Assembly: GCA_046091665.1 (NCBI GenBank)
Contig: JBJTCD010000061.1
Location: forward strand, 1 to 14,697
DNA: 14,697 nt
From: CAIUPE01 sp046091665
Lineage (GTDB): Bacteria; Pseudomonadota; Alphaproteobacteria; Rhizobiales; Beijerinckiaceae
Direction of reading: 5' to 3'
Positions 7,629 through 14,537 of this stretch are shown in pieces. The notes beneath the pieces are model-generated. The model saw only the letters and a program-made list of their open reading frames with translations, did not search any database and was not told the DNA's origin. The translations under genes were made by a program, and so were the position numbers. Each line of letters starts with the position of its first letter. Within the stretch, counting starts at the first letter, position 1.

Positions 7629-7717
7629 GGTTCGACACGCGCCTTCGGCGCGGCTCACCATGAGGATGTTATGCTATACCTCATCCTGAGCCGTCGCGAA
7701 GCGACGAGTCGAAGGAC
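7629..7717. repeat. Paired palindromic repeat, copy 2 (unit order B-A)
   Basis: This lies between the convergent ends of the SRAP gene and the FAD-linked dehydrogenase gene, and is the same element as at 2920-3013 but with the units swapped. Unit B (7629-7665) has an intact hairpin CGCGCC-TTC-GGCGCG (7638-7652) and ends CTCACCATGAGG. Unit A (7679-7717) begins CCTCATCCTGAG and contains CGTCGC-GAA-GCGACG. The facing ends of B and A (7654-7665 and 7679-7690) are complementary at 10 of 12 positions, and the outer ends GGTTCGAC and GTCGAAGG are nearly so, giving a long imperfect palindrome over the whole element. It could act as a bidirectional transcription barrier, although no long T-run follows the hairpins. 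Confidence 0.87.
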
Positions 7718-7725
7718 ATTTATTT

Positions 7726-9141
7726 TTAAAGCACCTTACCGGGATTCATGCGGCCTTCAGGATCAATCACCGCTTTGATTTGTCGCATGAGGTCAAGCAC
7801 ATGCGGATCTTTAGTTGCGGCAAGCTGCGCGCGTTTAACCTGACCGATACCATGCTCTGCTGAAACAGAGCCTTTACGCGCGACGACATGGCGATAAACA
7901 AGCGCGTGAAGTCTCTCGGCATGTTTTGCATAAGACGCTTCATCCATATTTTTTGGCGCTTGCAAATTAAAATGCAGATTGCCATCCCCCACATGACCAA
8001 AGACACAAGGTCTCACACCCGGCAGATCTTCAACAATCTCCGCGCAGACTGTCTCGATAAAATCAGGAATCTCGGCAATTGGTACGGAAATGTCATGTTT
8101 AATCGAAGGCCCTTCACGCACCTGTGCCTCAGGAATGGATTCACGAATGGCCCAAAACGCATCGCGCTGCGATAGCGATTCAGAAATCACGGCGTCATCC
8201 ACATAACCTGATTCAATCGCTTCGCTGAGCCACAATGCGGCTTTCTCATGCGCGTCATCTGAATCAAAAAATGAAAATTCCGGCATGACATACCATTCAT
8301 GCGGCTCCGAAAATGGATCGCGAAGGCCCGGAATATGCGTGAGCGCGATCTCAATGGCAAAGCGCGGCATCAACTCGAAGGTCGTAAGCGAAGGACCCGC
8401 ATTGTTTTTAAGATGATGAAAGAGTTTCAAAGCTTCACGCGGCGATTTCACTCCGCAAAATCCTGTATGCCGCGCGCGTGGCATAGGAAATAATTTCAAA
8501 CTCGCCGCTGTGATCACGCCAAGCGTGCCTTCGGCCCCCATGAACAGCGAAGCAAGATGATAGCCTGTATTATCTTTACGCAAGGTTGTGAGTGTGTTGA
8601 GCAGAGTGCCATCCGGCAAAACAATTTCGAGACCCAAGACGAGATCGCGCATTGTGCCATAGGTGAGTGCCGCTGTACCGCCGGCATTGGTTGCAATCGC
8701 GCCGCCAACCGTTGCTGTCCCTTCCGAAGCAAGCGATAGGGGAAAAAGCCGTCCAACCTCTTCGGCTTTGTCTTGAAGCGCGGCAAGCGTTGCCCCCGCT
8801 TCAACGATCACTGTATCGGAGCTGGAATCAATCGCGCGAATACGGTTCATACGTTGAAACGATAAAATAATTTCATCGCCCCGCCCGAGCGGCACGCTGC
8901 CACCCACAAGACCTGTATTCCCACCTTGCGGAACAATGGCGAGCCCATGCTCCTTCGCAAAGCGCATCACAGCGATCACTTCATCAGTTGTTGACGGACG
9001 CACGACGCAAAGCGCTCGACCCGTATAACGCTTGCGCCAATCGGTGAGATAAGGCGCCATCATCGCGTCATCAGTGATGACATGTGAGGCTCCGAGGAGC
9101 GCGGCAAGACCCAAAATCACTTTTTCACGATCCGGCATCAT
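7726..9141 (-). CDS. FAD-linked D-2-hydroxyacid dehydrogenase (D-2-hydroxyglutarate/D-lactate/glycolate oxidase family)
   Basis: A 471-residue flavoprotein of the vanillyl-alcohol-oxidase/PCMH fold that oxidises D-2-hydroxyacids to 2-oxoacids. The FAD domain shows PQGGNTGLVGGSVP (71-84), the GGAIATNAGGTAALTYGTMRDLV segment, and RKDNTGYHLASLFMGAEGTLG, a stretch very like D-2-hydroxyglutarate dehydrogenases. The C-terminal substrate domain has FGHVGDGNLH with H383 and H390, and SAEHG with E429, the metal-ligand triad known from D2HGDH. The protein ends NPGKVL as usual. No iron-sulfur extension is present. Start ATG 9139-9141 has AGGAAA about 7-8 bases upstream; a second ATG follows directly. 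It lies 11 bases behind the RNA methyltransferase gene and is probably in the same transcript. The exact substrate (2-hydroxyglutarate, lactate or glycolate) cannot be decided. Its last codons overlap the tail of the adjacent A repeat. Confidence 0.9.
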   Translation of the reverse strand: MMPDREKVILGLAALLGASHVITDDAMMAPYLTDWRKRYTGRALCVVRPSTTDEVIAVMRFAKEHGLAIVPQGGNTGLVGGSVPLGRGDEIILSFQRMNRIRAIDSSSDTVIVEAGATLAALQDKAEEVGRLFPLSLASEGTATVGGAIATNAGGTAALTYGTMRDLVLGLEIVLPDGTLLNTLTTLRKDNTGYHLASLFMGAEGTLGVITAASLKLFPMPRARHTGFCGVKSPREALKLFHHLKNNAGPSLTTFELMPRFAIEIALTHIPGLRDPFSEPHEWYVMPEFSFFDSDDAHEKAALWLSEAIESGYVDDAVISESLSQRDAFWAIRESIPEAQVREGPSIKHDISVPIAEIPDFIETVCAEIVEDLPGVRPCVFGHVGDGNLHFNLQAPKNMDEASYAKHAERLHALVYRHVVARKGSVSAEHGIGQVKRAQLAATKDPHVLDLMRQIKAVIDPEGRMNPGKVL

Positions 9142-9152
9142 CTTGATGTTTC

Positions 9153-10406
9153 CTAACCCAACAAACGACGTTTGGCTTTTGCTTTCGTCGGCTCACGCTC
9201 AAAGAGCGCCACCGTTTCGCAATGCGTCGAATAGCGAAATTGATCGATCACACTCACTTTAACAAGTTGATAGCCTCCAGCAAGAAGAAGAGCGGCATCG
9301 CGCTGAAAACTGCCGAGATGACAAGATACAGAAATGACCCGCGCCACGGATGATGAGGCCAAGAGACGCATTTGCGCCTCCGCCCCCGCGCGCGGCGGAT
9401 CAATGACGACATGATCAAACATGTTTAGTTCTTGCGGCACGAGTGGCCGCCGGAACAGATCACGCGGCTCGGTTGTGATGGGCTTCAAACCGGCGACATC
9501 ACGCGTCGCGCGGGCAAGCGCGTGGATTGACGACGCTTCGGTCTCAACAGCATGAACAGAAGCGTATTCAGCAAGACGCAAAGCGAATGTGCCTATCCCT
9601 GCAAAGAGATCTGCAACGCGCTTTGGTTCTTTCAGATGAGAAAGCACTTCTTGTTGCAACGCTGCCTCACCCGATTCTGTCGCTTGCAGAAATGAACCAG
9701 GTGGCAAGATCACATCGGCTTTTCCGATGTGAAGTTTTGGCGCGCGACGTTCAACAATCACATCCCCATGCAAAGACAAACGCGCGAGATCGAGTGCTTC
9801 GGCCTCACGCGTGAGTTTCATCCGCAATTCAGGAGATGCAGGACCATGTCCGCGAATATCGACATCCAAACCGCTAAGAGTCGCAGTCACCCCAAGATCA
9901 ATCGGTTTGTCACTTTTGAGAACCAGCCGCGCGAGCGGCTTTAATAATGACGCGGATTCTTGCAGCGCCGACACAAGCACGGGGCACGAGTCAACATCAA
10001 TAACCTCATGCGATTTTTGCCGCATGAATCCGATGATGATTTCTCCCTCGCGCCGTCTCGCGTGAAATGTAACACGACGGCGCCCTTTGCCATGCGCATT
10101 GATGAATGAGCTCACGCGATCGGAGAGTCCGAGCGGCGCAAGCGTCGTTTCAACCAGTGCTTTTTTCCATTGTGTATAGGTCTCTTCATCCGCTTCTTGG
10201 ATGACGCATCCGCCACATTGTCCAAAGACAGAGCAAAAGGATTTCACACGATGGGGCGATGGTGTTTCCAAATCAAATCTGTTTTCAGAATTCATTCCGA
10301 AAACATCGCCGGGAATACCACGCGTGATGAAGACGGGCCCGCTCTCAGTATCAGCGACACCATCCCCTTTCGCGCCAAGGCGATTGATTGTGATAAGCGC
10401 GCTCAT
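9153..10406 (-). CDS. Class I SAM-dependent RNA 5-methyluridine methyltransferase (TrmA/RlmC/RlmD family)
   Basis: A 417-residue enzyme expected to methylate a uridine C5 in rRNA (RlmD-like, U1939) or tRNA. It has an N-terminal TRAM-like region (ITINRLGAKGDGVADTESG), the four cysteines for a 4Fe-4S cluster as C58-x5-C64-G-G-C67 and C141, a SAM motif VADLFAGIGTFALRLAE, DPPRAGAEAQ (336-345), the catalytic nucleophile C362 in VSC, and the general base in HCETV near the end. The longer frame upstream from 10490 overlaps tlyA and is rejected; ATG 10404-10406 overlaps the tlyA stop as ATGA, a translational-coupling arrangement. Oddity: the loop after the nucleophile reads SCHLGSFQRD, where family members typically have SCNPxTxxRD. 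Which RNA is modified cannot be told from the sequence alone. Confidence 0.92.
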   Translation of the reverse strand: MSALITINRLGAKGDGVADTESGPVFITRGIPGDVFGMNSENRFDLETPSPHRVKSFCSVFGQCGGCVIQEADEETYTQWKKALVETTLAPLGLSDRVSSFINAHGKGRRRVTFHARRREGEIIIGFMRQKSHEVIDVDSCPVLVSALQESASLLKPLARLVLKSDKPIDLGVTATLSGLDVDIRGHGPASPELRMKLTREAEALDLARLSLHGDVIVERRAPKLHIGKADVILPPGSFLQATESGEAALQQEVLSHLKEPKRVADLFAGIGTFALRLAEYASVHAVETEASSIHALARATRDVAGLKPITTEPRDLFRRPLVPQELNMFDHVVIDPPRAGAEAQMRLLASSSVARVISVSCHLGSFQRDAALLLAGGYQLVKVSVIDQFRYSTHCETVALFEREPTKAKAKRRLLG

Positions 10407-11137
10407 GAATGATGCTCGGCCGCAATGAGATATTCGATATTGCCATCGCCTCCGGCAATCGGCGACGGGATAACGCCGTGAATGCTCCAACCTTCTTGTT
10501 CGATAGCATTCGTGACGCGTTTAATTGCGGCTTGCCGATCCGCTTCCTCACGCACAAGGCCTTTTTTCAAGGCGGCGCGACCGACTTCAAATTGTGGTTT
10601 GATCAAAGCAATCAAAAAAGCATTCGGCGCGGCAAGCGGCGCTATTTTTGGAATGATCAGCGTCAGAGAAATAAAACTCACATCGACAACAATCAAAGAC
10701 GGCGCATCATCAAAATCATCGCGCGTCAAAACCCTTGCGTCACAGCCTTCACGAAGATGAACACGAGCGTCATTGCGCAATGAGTCATGAAATTGATTAT
10801 GCCCCACATCGACCGCATGAATAAAGCGGGCATTGCGCTTCAATAAACAATCAGTAAAGCCACCAGTTGATGAACCGACATCAAGACAAATACGATTATT
10901 CGGATCAATTTTAAAATGATCAAGCGCGGCTGCAAGCTTGACACCCCCGCGTGAGACATAAGGATGTTCTGCTTCCGCTTCGATTTTGGAGGTTGCTTCA
11001 ATTAAGCGCGAGGCTTTTGTGAGCGCTTCACCATTCACGCGCACAAGACCTGCCGCAATAGCAGCTTGCGCGCGTGCCCGGCTTTCATAAAAGCCGTGTT
11101 CAACGAGGTAAAGATCGGCGCGTTTGGCGTAGCTCAT
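10403..11137 (-). CDS. tlyA: TlyA-family rRNA 2'-O-methyltransferase (hemolysin A type)
   Basis: A 244-residue protein with an N-terminal S4 RNA-binding domain (residues 1-60: MSYAKRADLYLVEHGFYESR, AGLVRVNGEAL) joined by HPYVSRGGVKLAAAL (58-72) to an FtsJ-type Rossmann methyltransferase domain with the SAM motif CLDVGSSTGGFTDCLL (84-99), VDVSFISL, and LIKPQFEVGRAALKKGLVR. In mycobacteria TlyA 2'-O-methylates cytidines of 16S and 23S rRNA and affects capreomycin sensitivity; the substrate in alphaproteobacteria is less certain, and the historic hemolysin name is unproven. The Shine-Dalgarno before ATG 11135-11137 is weak. The stop codon overlaps the start of the RNA methyltransferase gene by 4 bases. 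In related genomes tlyA usually follows dxs; here it follows a pirin gene after 56 bases. Confidence 0.93.
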   Translation of the reverse strand: MSYAKRADLYLVEHGFYESRARAQAAIAAGLVRVNGEALTKASRLIEATSKIEAEAEHPYVSRGGVKLAAALDHFKIDPNNRICLDVGSSTGGFTDCLLKRNARFIHAVDVGHNQFHDSLRNDARVHLREGCDARVLTRDDFDDAPSLIVVDVSFISLTLIIPKIAPLAAPNAFLIALIKPQFEVGRAALKKGLVREEADRQAAIKRVTNAIEQEGWSIHGVIPSPIAGGDGNIEYLIAAEHHS

Positions 11138-11193
11138 AAACCCGCTTTACTCGAAGCGGCGCGCCTCTGTCTATGCCTGTCATTCTGGGCCTG

Positions 11194-12108
11194 TCACTCT
11201 GGCAGCGCAATGAATTCATGCTCGCCCGGAACAGATGAAAATTTGCCAGAACGCCATTCGGCCTTCGCTTGATCAATGCGCTCTTTGCGTGAGGAGACGA
11301 AATTCCACCAGATATGGCGCGGCCCATCCATCGGCTCACCGCCCAGAAGCATAATGCGCGCTTGGCTTGTCGCCAAAATCGAAATGCGGTCACCCGGTTT
11401 GAAAATCAACAAGCGACCGGGTCCAAACACATCCCCCGCAATATCCACTTCGCCGGATACAACATAGACCGCACGTTCATCATAGGCGGGATCAAGCGGT
11501 AGAATGGCGCCCGGTGCGAGCACGGCTTCCGCATAAAATATATCCCACGGAAATTTTGTTGGTGCCGTTTCTCCATAAAGCGAGCCCATGATGAGACGCA
11601 CGCGTTTCCCTTCGCCTGTAATGCGCGGCAATTTGGAGTCATCAATATGATCAAAAGCCGGATCCATTTCTTCATGGGTCTTAGGCAGCGCAACCCATGT
11701 CTGAATGCCAAAAAGGCGCGAGGTTGAAGCGCGTGTTTCCACACCTGTTCGCTCGGAGTGAACAATACCACGACCCGACGTCATCACATTCACAGCGCCC
11801 GGTTTGATTTCCTGCACAACGCCAAGTGAATCGCGATGCATCAATGATCCATCAAAAAGATAAGTCACCGTTGAAAGGCCAATATGCGGATGCGGACGAA
11901 TATCAATGCCCTGGCCGAGCAAAAATTCTGCGGGGCCCATTTGATCGAAAAAAATAAAGGGCCCGACCATTTGCTTATGGGCTGAAGGCAGCGCGCGACG
12001 CACAGAAAAACCGCCAAGATCGCGCGCACGCGGTACAATCACGCTTTCAATCGCGTCACAGCTCCACGCGTCGCCGGGCGTTGGATCTTCATGCATGTCT
12101 GATGACAT
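11194..12108 (-). CDS. Pirin family protein (cupin)
   Basis: A 304-residue bicupin of the pirin family. The N-terminal cupin carries the metal-binding residues H73 and H75 in RPHPHIG and H117 and E119 in GIVHSER, spaced as H56/H58/H101/E103 of human pirin. STVTYLFDGSLMHRDSLG and MTSGRGIVHSE are further signatures. Family members include quercetin 2,3-dioxygenases and regulators of central metabolism; with no neighbour that indicates a flavonoid or other substrate, no reaction should be assigned. Start ATG 12106-12108 has AGGA about 9 bases upstream. The gene lies in the same direction as xseB (97-base gap upstream) and tlyA (56-base gap downstream), in the position where dxs is expected in relatives. 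Confidence 0.93.
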   Translation of the reverse strand: MSSDMHEDPTPGDAWSCDAIESVIVPRARDLGGFSVRRALPSAHKQMVGPFIFFDQMGPAEFLLGQGIDIRPHPHIGLSTVTYLFDGSLMHRDSLGVVQEIKPGAVNVMTSGRGIVHSERTGVETRASTSRLFGIQTWVALPKTHEEMDPAFDHIDDSKLPRITGEGKRVRLIMGSLYGETAPTKFPWDIFYAEAVLAPGAILPLDPAYDERAVYVVSGEVDIAGDVFGPGRLLIFKPGDRISILATSQARIMLLGGEPMDGPRHIWWNFVSSRKERIDQAKAEWRSGKFSSVPGEHEFIALPE

Positions 12109-12113
12109 CTTTG

Positions 12114-12132
12114 TTCATCCTCTTTTGATGAA
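12114..12132 (-). promoter_or_regulatory. Short hairpin over the pirin ribosome binding site
   Basis: On the minus-strand transcript TTCATC and GATGAA can pair as a perfect 6-bp stem around the 7-base loop AAAAGAG. The Shine-Dalgarno-like AGAGGA of the pirin gene starts in the loop and runs into the 3' arm. This could modestly limit ribosome access, but a 6-bp AT-rich stem may also be chance. Confidence 0.25.
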
Positions 12133-12205
12133 GAGAGATGTCGCGCTTTTGCCCGCGCGCTTCAAGATCACGAGATGCAAAAAGCCGCTTGCGTGGATGC
12201 CGTCC

Positions 12206-12517
12206 TTACGGATCGAGCGGCGCGGTTCCGGTGGGCTTGCCTTGTGAATCGAGCGCGATTTTCTCGATTTTCGCCTCAGCCTTTTTCAACAAAGCCTCGC
12301 ATTGCGCCCGCAAAGCATCCCCGCGGGCATAAAGCGAAATCGATTCCTCAAGCGGCACATCGCCTTTCTCGAGCCGGCCGACAATGGTCTCAAGCTCGGC
12401 CAGAGCCTTTTCAAAGGGGAGAACGGCGATATCGGGGGCAATAGACGGGGCCACGCGACTCAATGCTCCGGTTGGAAATTCAATATGACTATCAGGCAAA
12501 GGCTCAGATAAAGGCAA
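12206..12517 (-). CDS. xseB: Exodeoxyribonuclease VII small subunit
   Basis: A protein of up to 103 residues whose core (about 35-87), FEKALAELETIVGRLEKGDV followed by PLEESISLYARGDAL and a predicted helix AQCEALLKKAEAKIEKI, is the helical XseB fold. XseB binds the XseA large subunit to form exonuclease VII, which degrades single-stranded DNA to oligonucleotides. No ATG is available in frame: the candidates are TTG at 12515-12517, further TTG codons, and GTG at 12452-12454, which would give an 82-residue protein closer to the usual 75-85. I give the longest form because its TTG lies just 4 bases after the Lrp stop, consistent with coupled translation, but the N-terminal 21 residues are uncertain. 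xseA is not in the window, which is usual. The next gene downstream is pirin instead of the expected dxs. Confidence 0.88.
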   Translation of the reverse strand: MPLSEPLPDSHIEFPTGALSRVAPSIAPDIAVLPFEKALAELETIVGRLEKGDVPLEESISLYARGDALRAQCEALLKKAEAKIEKIALDSQGKPTGTAPLDP

Positions 12518-12521
12518 GCGG

Positions 12522-12989
12522 TCAGATCGGCAAAGCGGTTGTCCGTTTCACGGTTCTGAGTGCCAAAGTCGATTGCACGCGTACGACACCCGGCAATCTT
12601 GTAACCACCGCGCGATGAATACGCTCAAAATCGGCCGTATCCGCATAGACCACTCGTAAAAGATAATCGGCGCTTCCGGCGATGAGATAACACTCAAGAA
12701 TTTCCGGATGCGCGGCCACGGCAGCCTCAAAGTGATCGAGACTGTCGCGCCCCTGCTGGTCGAGCGTTACCGAGATAAAAGCCGTGCCCGAAAGGCCGAG
12801 CGCGTCCTCGTCAAGAAGCGTTACTTTAGCCCGCATGAGGCCGCGTTCCTCAAGCAGCGTCACCCGCCGCAAACAGGCAGAAGGCGATAAATTGACCCGC
12901 TCGGCGAGTTCCGCATTGGTGATCCCGGCATGGTCCTGCAAAATCCGGAGAATCGCACGATCGCGCGCATCAATCTCATTCATTCGCAT
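12522..12989 (-). CDS. Lrp/AsnC-family transcriptional regulator, likely regulator of ald
   Basis: A 155-residue Lrp/AsnC protein. Residues 4-55 form the winged helix-turn-helix (NEIDARDRAILRILQDHAGI, NAELAERVNLSPSACLRRVT), and about 65-145 the RAM/AsnC ligand-binding and oligomerisation domain with the typical ECYLIAGSADYLLRVVYADT. Such proteins form dimers to octamers and sense an amino acid. It is divergent from ald, an arrangement known for AldR-type activators that switch on alanine dehydrogenase in response to alanine; that role is inferred from context. GGAG lies 4 bases before the ATG at 12987-12989 and 10 bases before a second ATG at 12981-12983, so either may be used. The stop is 4 bases before the xseB start, so regulator and xseB probably share a transcript. 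Confidence 0.93.
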   Translation of the reverse strand: MRMNEIDARDRAILRILQDHAGITNAELAERVNLSPSACLRRVTLLEERGLMRAKVTLLDEDALGLSGTAFISVTLDQQGRDSLDHFEAAVAAHPEILECYLIAGSADYLLRVVYADTADFERIHRAVVTRLPGVVRVQSTLALRTVKRTTALPI

Positions 12990-13015
12990 ATTTCTCCGGA
13001 AATCACCTCATCAAT

Positions 13016-13039
13016 GGAATATTATTCGAATTTAATGCC
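13016..13039. promoter_or_regulatory. AT-rich dyad, candidate Lrp-type operator between lrp and ald
   Basis: The 139-base gap between the divergent regulator and ald holds one clearly AT-rich patch. It is an imperfect 24-bp inverted repeat centred between 13027 and 13028, with the perfect core ATTCGAAT and matching outer ends GG/CC; an additional GAATA-T-TATTC lies inside the left half. Lrp-family sites are typically 15-bp AT-rich imperfect dyads, so this is the best candidate for the autoregulatory and ald-activating site. It lies 27 bases upstream of the regulator start codon and 90 upstream of the ald start. No convincing -35/-10 pair was assigned. Confidence 0.45.
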
Positions 13040-13128
13040 TCTGGCGAGATGTCTTTCGTATGAACTGCGGCGGGCTTCGTGAAACTCTTCACCTAATCGG
13101 CCCAAAGGGTCATGTGGGGGAGGGTAAA

Positions 13129-14250
13129 ATGCTGATTGGCGTTCCAAAAGAGATCAAGAACAACGAATTCCGCGTCGGTCTTGTGCCGAATTCCGTGGCC
13201 GAGCTTATCCATGCCGGTCACAAAGTGATTGTTGAAGCTGGTGCGGGCCTTGGCGCAGGCTGCGCAGACGCTGACTATGTCGCTGCGGGCGCCACGATCG
13301 AAAAGAATGTCGAAAAGATTTTCGCGAAGGCCGATATGATCGTAAAGGTCAAAGAACCGCAGGCGGCTGAGCGCGCGCGGTTGAGAAAAGGCCAGATCCT
13401 CTTCACCTACCTCCATCTTGCGCCCGATCCGGCACAGACCAAAGATCTCATCAAATCGGGTGCGACCTGCATCGCCTATGAAACCGTGACGTCAGCCACA
13501 GGCGGTCTGCCGCTTTTGACGCCGATGTCGGAAGTCGCTGGACGTTTGGCTCCGCAAATGGGCGCGCATTGTTTGGAAAAAGCACAAGGCGGTCTCGGCA
13601 TTTTGCTCGGCGGCGTGCCGGGTGTCCCTGCAGCGAATGTTGTTGTGCTAGGCGGCGGTGTTTCCGGAACGCATGCCGCACAAATCGCACTCGGCATGGG
13701 CGCGAATGTGACGGTGGTTGATCGCTCGGTTGATGTATTGAAGCGAATTGCCACGCAATTCAACGGCGCCGTCCGTACGCTTTATTCAACCCGTCAGGCA
13801 GTCGAAGATATTGTGAAGACGGCCGACATGGTGATCGGCTGCGTGTTGATCCCCGGCGCTGCGGCACCAAAACTCATCACCAAGAAAATGTTGAAGACGA
13901 TGAAGCAGGGCTCGGTGATTGTTGATGTGGCGATCGATCAAGGCGGGTGCTGCGAAACGTCGAAAGCCACAACGCACGCCAACCCAACTTATGTCGTTGA
14001 TGGTGTCATTCATTATTGCGTGGCAAATATGCCGGGCGCTGTGGCTCGCACATCCACATTCGCATTGAATAATGGCACGCTGCCTTTCACTTTGGCTCTG
14101 GCCAATAAGGGCTGGAAAAAAGCGCTGAGTGATGATCCGCATCTGCGCAATGGCCTCAATGTGCACGAAGGTCATGTGACCTGCGAGCCCGTCGCGAAAG
14201 CACTGAAGCTTCCTTATGTCAGTGCTGAGAGCCTTCTCGGCTTGAAATGA
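13129..14250 (+). CDS. ald: Alanine dehydrogenase
   Basis: A 373-residue NAD-dependent L-alanine dehydrogenase that converts alanine to pyruvate, ammonium and NADH, and the reverse; a cytosolic homo-oligomer. The start MLIGVPKEIKNNEFRVGL and all residues known for catalysis and substrate binding are at the standard numbers: R15, K75 (VKVKEP), H96 (YLHLAP) and D270 (VDVAID). The NAD fold is VVVLGGGVSGTHAAQIA (171-187), followed by DQGGCCETS and HYCVANMPGAVARTS. The length equals the family's 371-373. A longer frame begins at 13060, but ATG 13129 is preceded by GGGGGAGGG about 4 bases upstream, a strong ribosome binding site, and matches the family N-terminus. The gene is divergent from the Lrp-type regulator, which likely controls it, and is followed 15 bases later by a terminator. 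Confidence 0.97.
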   Translation: MLIGVPKEIKNNEFRVGLVPNSVAELIHAGHKVIVEAGAGLGAGCADADYVAAGATIEKNVEKIFAKADMIVKVKEPQAAERARLRKGQILFTYLHLAPDPAQTKDLIKSGATCIAYETVTSATGGLPLLTPMSEVAGRLAPQMGAHCLEKAQGGLGILLGGVPGVPAANVVVLGGGVSGTHAAQIALGMGANVTVVDRSVDVLKRIATQFNGAVRTLYSTRQAVEDIVKTADMVIGCVLIPGAAAPKLITKKMLKTMKQGSVIVDVAIDQGGCCETSKATTHANPTYVVDGVIHYCVANMPGAVARTSTFALNNGTLPFTLALANKGWKKALSDDPHLRNGLNVHEGHVTCEPVAKALKLPYVSAESLLGLK

Positions 14251-14265
14251 TTTTTCGCTTCAAAG

Positions 14266-14293
14266 ACGCGCGCTGAAAAATGCGCGCGTTTTT
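14266..14293 (+). terminator. Intrinsic terminator of ald
   Basis: ACGCGCGC (14266-14273) and GCGCGCGT (14282-14289) form a perfect 8-bp GC-rich stem around TGAAAAAT, continuing into TTTTT through 14293. It lies 15 bases after the ald stop codon and is a classic rho-independent terminator. Confidence 0.85.
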
Positions 14294-14319
14294 ATAGCGA
14301 TACCAGATCCTCCCAAACT

Positions 14320-14346
14320 CCCCTCTCGCAAGAGAGGGGTTTTTTA
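14320..14346 (+). terminator. Second intrinsic terminator downstream of ald
   Basis: CCCCTCTC-GCAA-GAGAGGGG (14320-14339) is a perfect 8-bp stem with a GNRA tetraloop, directly followed by a T-run from 14340. With the hairpin at 14266-14293 it makes a tandem terminator for rightward transcription. The stem resembles the CCCCTC-type inter-gene palindromes of alphaproteobacteria, so it may be a repeat that serves as terminator. Confidence 0.8.
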
Positions 14347-14353
14347 TTGGAAA

Positions 14354-14375
14354 GTCCTTCGACACGCCGCTTCGC
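14354..14375 (-). repeat. Fragment of the A palindromic repeat unit
   Basis: Read on the minus strand, these 22 bases are identical to 2937-2958, the 3' half of unit A in copy 1 (loop, right stem arm and the GTCGAAGGAC end). The left stem arm and all of unit B are missing, so it is a truncated third copy in the opposite orientation. Confidence 0.85.
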
Positions 14376-14436
14376 GATCAAGCAATTAAATAATTCCAAG
14401 ATTTAAAATGGAACAGAATGCGTAATTTAAATTTAT

Positions 14437-14487
14437 CCCTCCCCTGCAGGGGAGGGTGGCAAACGCAACGCGTTTGACGGGTGGGGG
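14437..14487. repeat. Palindromic repeat of the CCCTCCCCTG/CAGGGGAGGG family
   Basis: A perfect 20-bp palindrome at 14437-14456 (CCCTCCCCTG facing CAGGGGAGGG) is followed by a second hairpin, CAAACGC-AAC-GCGTTTG (14460-14476), and then ACGGGTGGGGG. The combination of G-rich palindrome, variable inner hairpin and GGGTGGGG tail matches a dispersed inter-gene repeat widely seen in Hyphomicrobiales. Only one copy is in this window. No function is known to me. Confidence 0.75.
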
Positions 14488-14537
14488 TGAAGAGCGGTTC
14501 GAAAAACGAACAAAACGATCTAATGAACCTTTTCGAG

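Noticed and set aside
2920..7717. CRISPR-like repeats
   Set aside because: The related sequences are two distant composite palindromes and a fragment, with no regular spacers and no cas genes.
10407..10490. 28-residue N-terminal extension of the RNA methyltransferase
   Set aside because: It overlaps the tlyA coding sequence; the ATGA overlap at 10403-10406 and the TRAM-like start at MSALITINRL fit much better.
13060..13128. 23-residue N-terminal extension of alanine dehydrogenase
   Set aside because: The extension is not part of the family, and ATG 13129 has a strong ribosome binding site and puts the catalytic residues at the standard numbers.
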